64,000 bases of DNA from Agrobacterium fabrum str. C58 (GCF_000092025.1 NC_003062.2:2416001-2480000), one strand, 5' to 3'. Shown: positions 9,266 to 18,146, numbered from the stretch's first letter. Numbers and translations: made by a program. The notes: generated by a model not told the origin, from the sequence alone.

Positions 9266-10342
9266 CTAGTGGTCGTCGGCAGCGCCCATGGTCCAGTAAC
9301 CCACGGCACGCAGGGATGCCTTCGGGAAGCCGATTTCGTCGGTCAGGAACGATTTTACCGCTCTCGCCTCGGATTTTTCGCAGGCTGCGAAGACATGCAG
9401 ACCATCGTGCTCTGCACTCCACGCATGCTCGCGCAGCGCCTTTTCGATGAGGCCGGAGGTGCCGGCAGGCTTGCCGCGACGATAAAGCCATGTCCATTCG
9501 ACATCGGCAGCGCAGACCACCTCCTGCCGCTCGGCCTCGTCGTCGATTTCGGCATAGACGCTGAGCTTCTTGCCGGCAGGCATTTCGGCTGCCATGCGCA
9601 GCATCACCGGCAGCGCTGTCTCGTCCCCGGCAAAGACGTAACGGTCGGCTTCCGGGCAGACACCGCTTGGGCCGACGATGCCGACAACATCGCCCGGCTT
9701 TGCTGTCGCGCCGAAGGTGGCGCCCGGCATATGGTCACCCTCATGCATGACGAAATCGATATCCACTTCACCACGGCCGACATCGCCGGAACGGATTGTG
9801 TAGACCCGCCGCGTCAGAAGATCGTCACCCTCCGGCCAGATGATCGCGCCGGTGGGGGCGAGATGAGGCCAGACCGGCGCACGGGCCTGATCCGGCACCA
9901 AGAGCAGACGCACATGCATGCCGCCCGTCAGCAGCCTGTCGATGCCGCTTTCGACTGACACGACCAGCCGGCGCATATGCGGCGTGAGATTATAGGCGCG
10001 CGCGACCTTGCCGCGGAAAAGATTGGGCAGCTCACGCTGCTCGGCGCCGTGGCCGCTCCAGCGGAAATCCAGCCCCGCCTCGCCGGAAAACTCCGCAATA
10101 TGCTCGGCCACCATCGCCTTGACCGACATCAATATATGTTCGGAAACGCAATTCACCCGCGCGGCGAAACGGCCACCCTCGGCGCTGAAGCTGCCATGGC
10201 CATATTCCGTTTTGAACCGCACCGTCGATCCGTCGCGCTCCATCTCCATATGCTCGGAGAAATGATCCTCGAAAGCTTTAACGATGGACAGCGGGTCGGG
10301 CAGCGAAACGGAGGTTTCTGCGGACAGGAGAGACACGGGCAT
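9266..10342 (-). CDS. DUF2218 - siderophore-interacting FAD reductase fusion
   Basis: 358 residues. Residues ~15-105 look like a DUF2218 domain. Residues ~110-235 form the FAD-binding beta barrel of the siderophore-interacting protein family (RRVYTIRS is the flavin-binding signature). Residues ~240-350 are the NAD(P)H-binding half (FAGDETALPV, ending AVGYWTMGAADDH). Relatives such as ViuB and YqjH reduce ferric siderophores in the cytosol to release Fe(II). Its proximity to the haem and siderophore uptake genes at 12-16 and 25-29 kb supports a role in iron acquisition. The gene is monocistronic, with an ATG at 10342 preceded by AGTGAAGGATT. Confidence 0.92.
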   Translation of the reverse strand: MPVSLLSAETSVSLPDPLSIVKAFEDHFSEHMEMERDGSTVRFKTEYGHGSFSAEGGRFAARVNCVSEHILMSVKAMVAEHIAEFSGEAGLDFRWSGHGAEQRELPNLFRGKVARAYNLTPHMRRLVVSVESGIDRLLTGGMHVRLLLVPDQARAPVWPHLAPTGAIIWPEGDDLLTRRVYTIRSGDVGRGEVDIDFVMHEGDHMPGATFGATAKPGDVVGIVGPSGVCPEADRYVFAGDETALPVMLRMAAEMPAGKKLSVYAEIDDEAERQEVVCAADVEWTWLYRRGKPAGTSGLIEKALREHAWSAEHDGLHVFAACEKSEARAVKSFLTDEIGFPKASLRAVGYWTMGAADDH

Positions 10343-10412
10343 AATCCTTCACTTTGTAGTCCGGTTATCTTTAACCCCGAGACTGGCAAAGCGCAAAGGT
10401 ATTTATGAGTAT

Positions 10413-11126
10413 TTAAAGAAGGTTTTTGTCGCCTTCCACCACGTCAGGCAATTGCCAGTCGATCGGATCACGGCCATGCGAAACGAGGAAAGCGTTGGCC
10501 TTAGAAAAATGGCCGTTGCCGAAAAACCCGTTATGGGCTGAAAGGGGTGACGGGTGTGGCGAGCGCAGCACGAGATGTTTGCGCTGGTCCACGAAGGCCG
10601 CCTTCTTCTGGGCATAGGAACCCCAGAGCAGAAAGACCACATGGTCACATTCGTCGTTCACGGCGCGGATGACCGCATCGGTGAATTTTTCCCAGCCCTG
10701 CCCCTGATGCGAGGCGGCCCGCGCCTCTTCCACCGTCAGCACGCTGTTGAGCAGCAACACGCCCTGTTTTGCCCAGCTTTCCAGAAAACCGTGCTTGACC
10801 GGGCGAATGCCGAGGTCGCTCTGCAATTCCTTGTAGATATTGACGAGCGAGGGCGGAATGCGCACCCCGGGCTGCACCGAAAAGCAGAGCCCATGTGCCT
10901 GACCGAGCCCATGGTAGGGATCCTGGCCAAGAATGACGACCTTGACCTCGTCGAGAGGCGTGAGGTCGAGAGCGCGGAAATATTCCGCGCCCTTCGGAAA
11001 GATGCGCTTGCCGGCGGTCTTTTCGGCAAGCAGGAACTCTTTCAGCTTCTGCATGTAGGGGCTGGCGAATTCGCCCGAGAGAACGTGCTTCCAGCTGTCT
11101 TCGAGTTTGACGCCTGCCTCTGCCAT
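10413..11126 (-). CDS. ung: Uracil-DNA glycosylase
   Basis: 237 residues from the ATG at 11126, which has GGAGG five bases upstream; an ATG four codons earlier has no good ribosome site. Ung removes uracil from DNA to start base-excision repair. The catalytic motif GQDPYHG (residues ~67-73, Asp69) and the C-terminal HPSPLS minor-groove loop are intact, and uracil-pocket residues (Phe in CFSVQPG and Asn in LLNSVLTV) are present. It starts just after the stop of the glyoxalase-family gene upstream, so the two are probably one transcription unit. Confidence 0.97.
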   Translation of the reverse strand: MAEAGVKLEDSWKHVLSGEFASPYMQKLKEFLLAEKTAGKRIFPKGAEYFRALDLTPLDEVKVVILGQDPYHGLGQAHGLCFSVQPGVRIPPSLVNIYKELQSDLGIRPVKHGFLESWAKQGVLLLNSVLTVEEARAASHQGQGWEKFTDAVIRAVNDECDHVVFLLWGSYAQKKAAFVDQRKHLVLRSPHPSPLSAHNGFFGNGHFSKANAFLVSHGRDPIDWQLPDVVEGDKNLL

Positions 11127-11144
11127 GCCCGCCTCCATCAGAGC

Positions 11145-11540
11145 TTATTTGAACCGGTCGCCGCGCTGCAGCACTTCGATCTTGTAACCATCCGGATCGC
11201 AGATGAAAAAGTATTTTGCGAAAGGCTGGCCCTTATGATCGGCTTCGATCATCTTGCCGGGGGTAAGCCCGATCCCGATGAAACGCTGATGTTCGGCGTC
11301 CACGTCGGCAACACTGACGGCGAGATGGCCATAACCGTCGCCCAGCGCATAGGGCACTTCGCGAGCCCGGTTGACGGTCAGTTCCAGCTCGAAATCGCCC
11401 TCGGCATTGCTGAGATAGATCAGCGTGAAATTCTCGAACTCGGCGCGTTCCGCGATCTCAAGCCCGAAAGCCTGTTTGTAAAATTCCACCGAACGCTTTT
11501 CGTCCAGCACCCGGACCATCGAGTGGATCAGCTTGGCCAT
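11145..11540 (-). CDS. gloA: Glyoxalase I-like VOC protein
   Basis: 131 residues with one full VOC domain (two beta-alpha-beta-beta-beta modules). IHSMVRVLDEKRSVEFYKQAFG is the usual GloA N-terminus but has only partial similarity around the metal ligands. The ligand candidates H6, E53-type Glu in FELELT, H76-type His in GYGHLAV and E in GYKIEVLQ match lactoylglutathione lyase. That enzyme isomerises the glutathione hemithioacetal of methylglyoxal. Glu/His ligand spacing is consistent, but a different small-molecule substrate is possible. ung follows within 20 bases. Confidence 0.88.
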   Translation of the reverse strand: MAKLIHSMVRVLDEKRSVEFYKQAFGLEIAERAEFENFTLIYLSNAEGDFELELTVNRAREVPYALGDGYGHLAVSVADVDAEHQRFIGIGLTPGKMIEADHKGQPFAKYFFICDPDGYKIEVLQRGDRFK

Positions 11541-11790
11541 GGTGTTTCCTTCTTCTTCCTGTTGACGGCCCGGTTATGCTCCGGGCATCGCGGCCCAAGG
11601 GAATAAGGATTGAGCGCCGCGCTTTCAACCCTAAAGGCGCCCAGCGGCGAAGCGTAACGGCCCGATCACGGCAAATGTGATGCCGAAACCCCCGATTTTT
11701 CCGGTGCGGCCGGACCTGCGGCAACGGGACCACATCGATTTGGCGCCGGCGCTCTATCCTGAGTGATGAACTCATGATACCGGCTTGAAC

Positions 11791-12147
11791 ATGCGCCTTT
11801 TATACCTCTGTCTTGGCTGGCTGATGGTCGCGACCGGCATTGTCGGCGCGTTTCTTCCCGTTTTGCCCACCACGCCCTTTCTGCTTCTGGCGCTCTGGTG
11901 TTTTTCACGCTCCTCGCCGAAGCTCGAGGCATGGCTTCTCGCTCATCCGAGGTTCGGCCCCTCGCTTCGTCGCTGGCGCGAGCGCGGCGCAATTGCCCGC
12001 AAGGCCAAGATCGCCGCACTTTCGGCCATGACGGTGAGTTATGCCGCCTTCTGGTTTCTGAGCGAGCCGCCACCGTTGCGGGCGACAATCGTCGCCGCCG
12101 TCATGCTCGGTTCCGCGCTTTTCATCGTCACGCGGCCGGAAAGCTGA
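11791..12147 (+). CDS. YbaN-like (DUF454) small membrane protein
   Basis: 118 residues. The N-terminal helix pair (YLCLGWLMVATGIVGAFLPV then LPTTPFLLLALWCFSRSS) carries the DUF454 hallmark 'G.vLP.lPT.pF.lla.....S'. Two further hydrophobic helices lie near the C-terminus (about residues 72-112). It is an inner-membrane protein of unknown function. Homologues often lie next to haem or iron genes, as here beside hmuTUV. I start at the ATG at 11791; an in-frame TTG two codons earlier is the alternative. Confidence 0.88.
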   Translation: MRLLYLCLGWLMVATGIVGAFLPVLPTTPFLLLALWCFSRSSPKLEAWLLAHPRFGPSLRRWRERGAIARKAKIAALSAMTVSYAAFWFLSEPPPLRATIVAAVMLGSALFIVTRPES

Positions 12148-12187
12148 AGGCGGGCTCTATCCTCTTGTTTTCGCCGCATTGTCCGAC

Positions 12188-12209
12188 GCCGAAGCGAAAA
12201 CGCTTCGGC
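12188..12209. terminator. Bidirectional hairpin between ybaN-like gene and hmuV
   Basis: Perfect 9-bp stem GCCGAAGCG / CGCTTCGGC with an AAAA loop (TTTT on the other strand), between convergent genes. The adjoining AAATGCTCTAG (12213-12223) is half of the repeat seen at 41101-41205 and overlaps the hmuV stop codon. Confidence 0.6.
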
Positions 12210-12219
12210 TGGAAATGCT

Positions 12220-13002
12220 CTAGCGATGCCGCGATTGCGGCAGCACATAGGGAATATGCCGCGCCGGCAGCCGGCCGACGACGCCGCCAATGCCATAAAC
12301 CCGGGCGATCGTCTCATCGCTGATCGTGTCCAGCGAAGGTCCGCTCGCCGTTACCCGGCCGCCATGCATGACGATAAGTTGATCGGCAAATTCCGCCGCC
12401 AGGTTGAGATCGTGCAGGATGGCGAGCACAAGACCGCCGCCGCTGGCAAAATCGCGCGCCGTTTCCAGCACGGAGATCTGATGGCCTATATCGAGGCTGG
12501 CCGTCGGCTCGTCGAGGAAGAGCGCCCGTGCCTCGCCATTTTCCACCGAGTTCGGTACCTGCGCCAGTGCCCGGGCAAACTGCACGCGCTGCTGCTCGCC
12601 GCCGGACAGCATATTGTAGGACCGCTGCTCGAAGCCCCGCAGCCCGGCCCGGGCAAGCGCCCGTCGGGCCTGTTCTTCCGGCGCGCGCGAGCCCTGCGCT
12701 ACTGCACCCATACGCACGATTTCAAGCGCGGTGAAGGGAAAGGCAAGCTGGGTATTCTGCGGCAGCACGGCACGCATACGGGCAAGCTGGACGGGCGTGA
12801 ATTGCGGCAGGGCGACATTATTGTAGGTCACCGAACCGCCTTCAGCCCGCATCTCGCCTGAAAGAACCTTCATCAGCGTGGATTTGCCGGCACCGTTCGG
12901 GCCGATGATGACATTGACCTTTCCCGGTTTCAGATCGACGCTGACATCGTCCAGCAGGCGACGGCCGGTGCGGATGAGAGTGATGTTTTCAGCCCGGATC
13001 AT
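12220..13002 (-). CDS. hmuV: Haem ABC importer ATPase HmuV
   Basis: 260 residues. It energises haem import through HmuU. Walker A GPNGAGKST (residues ~34-42), the LSGGEQQR signature, Walker B LFLDEPTASLD and the switch His in ILHDLNLA are all intact. Relatives are the HmuV/BtuD group. The ATG overlaps the hmuU stop by four bases (ATGA), so translation is coupled in the order hmuT-hmuU-hmuV. Confidence 0.96.
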   Translation of the reverse strand: MIRAENITLIRTGRRLLDDVSVDLKPGKVNVIIGPNGAGKSTLMKVLSGEMRAEGGSVTYNNVALPQFTPVQLARMRAVLPQNTQLAFPFTALEIVRMGAVAQGSRAPEEQARRALARAGLRGFEQRSYNMLSGGEQQRVQFARALAQVPNSVENGEARALFLDEPTASLDIGHQISVLETARDFASGGGLVLAILHDLNLAAEFADQLIVMHGGRVTASGPSLDTISDETIARVYGIGGVVGRLPARHIPYVLPQSRHR

Positions 13003-14087
13003 GGCATGTTCCGCATGGAAAATCCGCCGCGGCCAAGCAGCAGGAACAGGAAGACCGGCGCGCCGATGAGCGCGGTCACCACGCCGATCGGCAGTTCCGC
13101 CGGCGACGCCACCGTGCGGGCGAAACTGTCGGCCAGCAGCAGCAGCGCCGCGCCACCCAGCGCCGAAGCCGGCAGCAGGAAACGATGCGACGGGCCAATG
13201 GCGAGGCGAAGCAGATGCGGCACGACGATGCCGACGAAACCGATGGAGCCGGCCGCAGCCACGCTTGCCCCACAGGCGGCGGCAACCGCCAGAATGACGA
13301 CCCGCTTCAGCCGCTGCACCGGAATGCCCATGTGAAAGGCAGCCGCATCCCCAAGGATCAGCGCATCCAGCCCACGGGCGACGAAAGGAATGATGGCAAG
13401 CACGACGATGATGAAAGGCAGCGTCGCGAGCACCTTGGCCGGCGTTGCCCCACCCAGCGAACCGAGCGACCAGAAGGTGATGTCGCGCAGCGCCCGGTCA
13501 TCGGCCACGAAGATCATCAGCCCGGTCAGCGCGCCGCTGATGGCGGCCACTGCGATACCGGCCAGAATGAGCGTGGTGGTGGAAGTCGCACCGTCCTTGG
13601 TGGCGATTACATAAAGAACCCAGGTGTTCAGCAGCCCGCCGAAAAACGCCATCAGCGGCAGGAAATGCGGGCCGAAAAACACGGCAACCGCGGCAAGCGA
13701 GCCTTCCCCCAGCGAAATGGCTGCGACCGCAAACAGTGCTGCCCCCGAGGTGACGCCGACAATGCCTGGATCGGCCAGCGGATTGCGGAACAGGCCCTGC
13801 ATCATAGCGCCCGAGACGCCTAGCCCTGCGCCGATCAGCATGCCAAGCGCCGTGCGCGGCAGACGCACGGCTTCGAGAATGACCCTGTCGCGCGCATCGA
13901 GCTGATCCGCGCCGCCGCTGAGATAGGCAAAAAGTTCGGAAACGCCGACACCGGTGGGCCCGCTGACCAGCGATACGCCACAGGCAAACAGCAGGATGCC
14001 GACTAGCACGGCAAGGGTGACGGCCCCCTGACGGGACCTGTCGCCTGCAACCCCGCCCCCGGTGGAACTCAAGACCGCAAGGCTCAC
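12999..14087 (-). CDS. hmuU: Haem ABC importer permease HmuU
   Basis: 362 residues with about ten TM helices in the BtuC/FecCD fold. Family motifs seen: RLPRTALGMLIGAGLGVSGAMMQG near residues 75-98 and FVGIVVPHLLRLAIGPSHR near 275-293, the cytoplasmic loop that contacts the ATPase. It starts at GTG (14087), overlapping the hmuT stop by four bases. The first ~25 residues form a hydrophilic extension before TM1. Confidence 0.96.
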   Translation of the reverse strand: MSLAVLSSTGGGVAGDRSRQGAVTLAVLVGILLFACGVSLVSGPTGVGVSELFAYLSGGADQLDARDRVILEAVRLPRTALGMLIGAGLGVSGAMMQGLFRNPLADPGIVGVTSGAALFAVAAISLGEGSLAAVAVFFGPHFLPLMAFFGGLLNTWVLYVIATKDGATSTTTLILAGIAVAAISGALTGLMIFVADDRALRDITFWSLGSLGGATPAKVLATLPFIIVVLAIIPFVARGLDALILGDAAAFHMGIPVQRLKRVVILAVAAACGASVAAAGSIGFVGIVVPHLLRLAIGPSHRFLLPASALGGAALLLLADSFARTVASPAELPIGVVTALIGAPVFLFLLLGRGGFSMRNMP

Positions 14088-14977
14088 GGCTTCACCACGT
14101 CAGGGTAAAGCTTGTGCGCCAGTTCGCGGCCGGCGGCCGGTGTGCGCGGGCCGAAACCAATGAGATAAAGCCCGTCCATGCTGATGAGGGCCTTGCTGGC
14201 AGCGGCTGGCGTGGACTGGAAGGCCGGCAGCGCGAAAATCTCATCTGCCTTGCCGGCATGATCACCGCGCGCCATGGTCAGCACCACGTCGGGTGCTGCG
14301 GCGATGACCGCCTCATCCGTCAGCGGCTTGTAACCGTTGATCTCCTCGGCCGCATTGATGCCGCCGGCCATTGCGATGATCGCCGCCGCCTCGGTATCCT
14401 TGCCCGCCGCCATCACACGACCGCCGGCGCTGGAAAGCACGAAGAGCACACGTTTCCTGCCCTTTTCCGGCACCGCGGCGACATCCTTCGCGAGAGCATC
14501 GAGCCCGGCTTTGGTTTCGGCAGCCAGTGCCCTGGCCTTGTCGGAAAGACCGACGGCCGCGCCGACATCCTCGATCTTCTTGGGGATGGCATCGCCGCTC
14601 GGCGGCGTATCGACGGTGACGAACGGCACCGCACTTGCCTTGAGGATGGAGATGACATCCGCCGGGCCGGCGCCGTCTTCTGAGAGAATGAGATCGGGCT
14701 TCTGCGACAGGATGCCTTCCGAAGAGAGCGCCCGCATGTAACCGATGTCAGGCTTGGCAAGAACGTCGGCCGGGTAGCTGCTGGTGCTGTCACGCGCCAC
14801 GATGCGGTCCTGTGCACCCAGCGCATAAAGGATTTCCGTCACCGTTCCGCCCACCGCAACGATGCGTTTCGCCTCCGGATTACCCTTGTCCGATGCCATG
14901 GCAGCTGGCGCGGCAAATGCGATCGCGGCGGGCACGAGGGTGGCGAAAACGAGGGAATGAAGGCGGGAATTGAACAT
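14084..14977 (-). CDS. hmuT: Periplasmic haem-binding protein HmuT
   Basis: 297 residues from the ATG at 14977 with a signal peptide (MFNSRLHSLVFATLVPAA, ending near AMAS). The mature protein has the cluster A-III fold (PhuT/ShuT type). AVGGTVTEILYALGA is the family start, and a tyrosine in STSSYPADV sits where PhuT-like proteins ligate haem. It hands haem to HmuU. An upstream in-frame start would add 15 residues before the signal peptide and is unlikely. The start lies opposite the divergent hmuQ gene across a 186-base promoter region. Confidence 0.94.
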   Translation of the reverse strand: MFNSRLHSLVFATLVPAAIAFAAPAAMASDKGNPEAKRIVAVGGTVTEILYALGAQDRIVARDSTSSYPADVLAKPDIGYMRALSSEGILSQKPDLILSEDGAGPADVISILKASAVPFVTVDTPPSGDAIPKKIEDVGAAVGLSDKARALAAETKAGLDALAKDVAAVPEKGRKRVLFVLSSAGGRVMAAGKDTEAAAIIAMAGGINAAEEINGYKPLTDEAVIAAAPDVVLTMARGDHAGKADEIFALPAFQSTPAAASKALISMDGLYLIGFGPRTPAAGRELAHKLYPDVVKP

Positions 14978-15028
14978 GACATTATCCTGAAACACGACCC
15001 GGCGCAGGTTCACCCGCGCCATTAATCT

Positions 15029-15043
15029 TGAGTTATTTGCACA
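15029..15043. promoter_or_regulatory. Possible RirA (IRO-like) site between hmuT and hmuQ
   Basis: TGA-N9-ACA on the plus strand (TGT-N9-TCA on the minus strand) differs from the remembered IRO consensus TGA-N9-TCA at one half-site position. It lies in the shared divergent promoter region. The motif is short and imperfect, so the call is weak. Confidence 0.25.
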
Positions 15044-15163
15044 TGTTTATACACCGCGCAATCGATAAGTGGAGTATTTTTGTTTGCTTTTTCGCGAACC
15101 CCTTTTCAACCTCGTCCTGGGTCGATATCCTGACTGAAACTGGAAACTTAAAGGGAGACTTTC

Positions 15164-15511
15164 ATGTTTATCGCAATGAACCGCTTTCGCGTCGTACCGG
15201 GTTATGAAGAAACCTTCGAATCCATCTGGCGCGAGCGCAAATCGCACCTGAGCGAATTGCCGGGCTACATCGAATTCCACATGTTGAAGGGCCCGAAGGC
15301 GGACGATCATACGCTTTATGCCTCGCACACCGTCTGGGCCACCAAGGACGATTTCCTCGCATGGACGAAATCCGAACAGTTCCGCGCCGCCCACGCCAAG
15401 GCCGGCGAGAACCGCGGCAAGGTGGAGTATCTCTCCGGCCCGCATTTCGAAGGTTTCGACGTCATCATCCATGAAGACAAGAATGGCGAACGCCATTCGA
15501 TTGCCGCCTGA
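15164..15511 (+). CDS. hmuQ: Haem-degrading monooxygenase (HmuQ/IsdG type)
   Basis: 115 residues with one antibiotic-biosynthesis-monooxygenase (ABM) ferredoxin-like domain, the IsdG fold. FIAMNRFRVVPGYEETFESIW opens the domain. Asn7, a Trp (TVWATKDDF) and a His (AAHAKAG), matching the N-W-H triad of IsdG, are present. Such enzymes open imported haem and release iron. RBS AAAGGGAG precedes the ATG. It is divergent from hmuTUV and followed 10 bases later by hutX, so import and degradation are paired. Confidence 0.93.
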   Translation: MFIAMNRFRVVPGYEETFESIWRERKSHLSELPGYIEFHMLKGPKADDHTLYASHTVWATKDDFLAWTKSEQFRAAHAKAGENRGKVEYLSGPHFEGFDVIIHEDKNGERHSIAA

Positions 15512-15521
15512 GGCCTACCCG

Positions 15522-16046
15522 ATGAGCATTGCAGCCCAGAAGAACGACGACGACAGGCAGGCCCGTGCGCTCGCCGCCCTTGCCGAAAAACCCGATGGTA
15601 TCGTCGAGGCCATCGCCGCGAAGGCCGAGGTGGCGCCGGCCGAAATTCTGGCGATCCTGCCGCAAGGTGCCGCCGTTTCCGCGCCGGCCGACCGGTTCGA
15701 CGCCATCTGGAACGAGATGCGCGGCTGGGGCGAAATCCTGATGATCGTGCAGACCGGCGATATCGTGCTGGAAGTGCCGGGCCACCTGCCGGAAGGCACT
15801 GAAAGCCACGGCTGGTTCAACATTCACGGCGACAGCCCCATTGGCGGTCACATCAAGAAGGACAATTGCGCTGCGATCACCTTCGTCGATCGCGGCTTCC
15901 ACGGCCGCCGCTCCTGCTCCGTCTGGTTCATGAATGCCGCCGGCGGCGCCATGTTCAAGATCTTCGTCCGCCGCGACGAGAACAAGGAACTGCTGGCCGG
16001 GCAACTGGCGAAGTTCGAAGAACTGCGGGACGGTTTCCGCGGCTGA
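15522..16046 (+). CDS. hutX: Haem utilisation cytosolic carrier HutX
   Basis: 174 residues. HutX/HugX-type proteins bind cytosolic haem and pass it to a degrading enzyme. The N-terminus is a helical bundle (ALAALAEKPDGIVEAIAAKA), followed by a beta-rich body including WGEILMIVQTGDIVLEVPG and HGWFNIHGDSPIGGHIK, the family core. I take the ATG at 15522, ten bases after the hmuQ stop; earlier in-frame ATGs lie inside hmuQ. The gene ends at strong hairpins (16053-16108). The HmuS-type partner found in many haem loci is not in this window. Confidence 0.92.
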   Translation: MSIAAQKNDDDRQARALAALAEKPDGIVEAIAAKAEVAPAEILAILPQGAAVSAPADRFDAIWNEMRGWGEILMIVQTGDIVLEVPGHLPEGTESHGWFNIHGDSPIGGHIKKDNCAAITFVDRGFHGRRSCSVWFMNAAGGAMFKIFVRRDENKELLAGQLAKFEELRDGFRG

Positions 16047-16052
16047 GAGCTG

Positions 16053-16108
16053 AGGAGAGGCTGCCCGGCCTCTCCTGCCCTCATTCCTGTGCTTGTCACA
16101 GGAATGAG
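16053..16108 (+). terminator. Tandem hairpins after hutX
   Basis: First stem AGGAGAGGC / GCCTCTCCT (16053-16076). Second is a perfect 12-bp stem CTCATTCCTGTG / CACAGGAATGAG with loop CTTGT (16080-16108). There is no T-run. The second hairpin is of the kind dispersed in rhizobial intergenic regions, so it may be a repeat as well as a terminator. Confidence 0.6.
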
Positions 16109-16272
16109 AGCGGTGGGATGCGCTGGCATCGGCTTTCATGATTACACTCATCGTCATCCGCTCTTGATCTCGCCACCTGCACGCGACGAAATATCCACGG
16201 TTCATCGCCCGTTCAGTGCCGTTTTCTATCATCCGTTGAAATTCGAACGGACCCAGCACGGAGCAAAGCATC

Positions 16273-17049
16273 ATGACCGACCACCAGCCTCTTTTTTCGC
16301 GCCGCAGTTTCGCCGGTCTCCTCGCGCTTGCCCCGCTTTTTGCCGCAGGCGGCGCGGCGGCCGCGCCTGCGAGCCTGCGTGGCAGCGTCTCCTATCGCGA
16401 ACGCATCGCCCTGCCGCCGGGTGCAACCGTGACGGTGCGGCTGATCGATGTTTCGCTGGCGGATGCGCCGTCACAGACGATCGCCGAAACCACCATCCGC
16501 CCGCGCGGCCAGGTGCCTGTGCCCTTCGTGCTACGTTATGACGACCGCGACATCCGCGACCGCCGCTCCTATGCGCTGAGCGCCGAAATCCGCGACCGCG
16601 ACCGGCTGCTCTTCACCACCACGCAGCGCTACTCCGTCCTGACCGGCGGCCGCGACAATACCGACCTCGTGCTGGAGCGCGTCGGCGCTGGTCCGGGCAG
16701 GCCTGAGCCGGAAGCCAGCATCGACGGACGCTGGCTGGTGCAGGAAATCCGCGGCGAGCGGGTTCGCGGCCGCCGCCAGGCAACGCTCGAAATTTCCCGC
16801 GAGGGCCGCGTTTCCGCCAATGCCGGCTGCAACGGCATCGGCGGCGAGGTGAAGATCAGCCGCAACCGTGTCGATTTCGGCCGGATGATTTCCACCCAGA
16901 TGGCCTGCGCGCCCGATATCATGCGTCAGGAACGGCAGTTCATCGAGGCGCTGGAAGGCGCACGCTCCTTCAGGCTGGAGCCGCGTCGCGCTACGCTGGA
17001 GCTCATCGACAGCCGCGGCCGCACGGCCATGCGCCTGCGCCGCGCCTGA
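16273..17049 (+). CDS. Secreted YbaY / META-domain protein
   Basis: 258 residues. A twin-arginine-like signal (FSRRSFAGLLALAPLFAAGG, cleaved near GGAAAA) leads the protein. Residues ~35-130 form a YbaY-type beta domain (GSVSYRERIALPPGATVTV). Residues ~145-255 form a META/HslJ domain: the core GRWLVQEIRG, AGCNGIGG and MISTQMACAPDIMRQE are hallmark motifs with two conserved cysteines. META proteins are linked with envelope stress and novobiocin resistance in E. coli (HslJ). The fusion and a probable Tat signal suggest a folded periplasmic protein. The precise function is unknown. Confidence 0.88.
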   Translation: MTDHQPLFSRRSFAGLLALAPLFAAGGAAAAPASLRGSVSYRERIALPPGATVTVRLIDVSLADAPSQTIAETTIRPRGQVPVPFVLRYDDRDIRDRRSYALSAEIRDRDRLLFTTTQRYSVLTGGRDNTDLVLERVGAGPGRPEPEASIDGRWLVQEIRGERVRGRRQATLEISREGRVSANAGCNGIGGEVKISRNRVDFGRMISTQMACAPDIMRQERQFIEALEGARSFRLEPRRATLELIDSRGRTAMRLRRA

Positions 17050-17079
17050 CCTGTAGCGCGCCCCTTCAATATGCCGGTG

Positions 17080-17126
17080 GCGCCGTGCTGGCCATGGAAC
17101 ATTCCATGTCGTTTCCGGCACGGCGC
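17080..17126. repeat. Nested inverted repeat between META gene and purU
   Basis: Outer arms GCGCCGTGC (17080-17088) / GCACGGCGC (17118-17126) enclose inner arms CATGGAA / TTCCATG (17093-17108). It can form a long hairpin and may end the META-gene transcript or be a dispersed palindrome. Confidence 0.5.
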
Positions 17127-17261
17127 GCCGCAATTTCCCGCCCTAAGACTTTGGCTACGTCGCCTTGGCGCTTTGTTCTTTGCTCCGTCACCAAGCTGCG
17201 CTATGCAACACGTCGAACTGCGCCGGCTTGATGCCGTCGCGACGTCTTTGGGGGAAAACGC

Positions 17262-18146
17262 ATGACATCCTATGTTCTGACCGTAGCCTGCAAATCGACC
17301 CGCGGTATCGTCGCCGCGATTTCCGGTTATCTGGCGGAAAAAGGCTGCAACATCGTCGACAGTTCGCAGTTTGACGACCTCGAGACCGGCAAATTCTTCA
17401 TGCGCGTCTCCTTTATTTCGGAAGAAGGTGCCTCCCTTCAGGCCATCACCGAAGGCTTTCAGCCGGTATCGGAAAAATTCGGCATGGCATCGGATATCTA
17501 CCCGGACGGCCAGCGCATGAAGGCCATGCTGATGGTGTCGCGTTTCGGCCATTGCCTCAATGACCTGCTCTACCGCTGGAAGATCGGCGCGTTGCCGATC
17601 GATATCGTCGGCGTCGTTTCCAACCATTTCGATTACCAGAAAGTGGTGGTCAATCACGACATCCCCTTCCACCACATCAAGGTGACGAAGGAGAACAAGC
17701 CGAAGGCCGAAGCTCAGCTGATGGACCTGATTGAGACCAGCGGCACGGAGCTTGTCGTTCTGGCGCGCTATATGCAGGTGCTTTCCGACGAGATGTGCCG
17801 CAAGATGTCTGGCAAGATCATCAATATCCACCACTCCTTCCTGCCGAGCTTCAAGGGCGCAAACCCCTACAAGCAGGCCTATGAGCGTGGCGTGAAGCTG
17901 ATCGGTGCAACGGCGCATTACGTCACCGGCGATCTCGACGAAGGCCCGATCATCGAACAGGACACGGTGCGTGTGACCCACGCACAATCGGCAGAAGACT
18001 ATGTCTCGCTCGGCCGCGACGTGGAAAGCCAGGTGCTGGCCCGCGCCATCCACGCCCATATCCACCATCGCACCTTCATCAACGGTAACCGCACCGTGGT
18101 CTTCCCGCCGAGCCCCGGCAGCTATGCTTCCGAGCGGATGGGGTGA
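17262..18146 (+). CDS. purU: Formyltetrahydrofolate deformylase PurU
   Basis: 294 residues. An N-terminal ACT domain (residues 1-80, YVLTVACKSTRGIVAAISG) is followed by a formyl-transferase domain with the catalytic set Asn, His and Asp: VSNHFDYQ, NIHHSFLPSFKGANPY and TGDLDEGPII. It hydrolyses 10-formyl-THF to formate and THF, balancing one-carbon pools for purine synthesis. The ATG follows GGGGGAAAACGC. It is convergent with the two-component genes. Confidence 0.97.
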   Translation: MTSYVLTVACKSTRGIVAAISGYLAEKGCNIVDSSQFDDLETGKFFMRVSFISEEGASLQAITEGFQPVSEKFGMASDIYPDGQRMKAMLMVSRFGHCLNDLLYRWKIGALPIDIVGVVSNHFDYQKVVVNHDIPFHHIKVTKENKPKAEAQLMDLIETSGTELVVLARYMQVLSDEMCRKMSGKIINIHHSFLPSFKGANPYKQAYERGVKLIGATAHYVTGDLDEGPIIEQDTVRVTHAQSAEDYVSLGRDVESQVLARAIHAHIHHRTFINGNRTVVFPPSPGSYASERMG

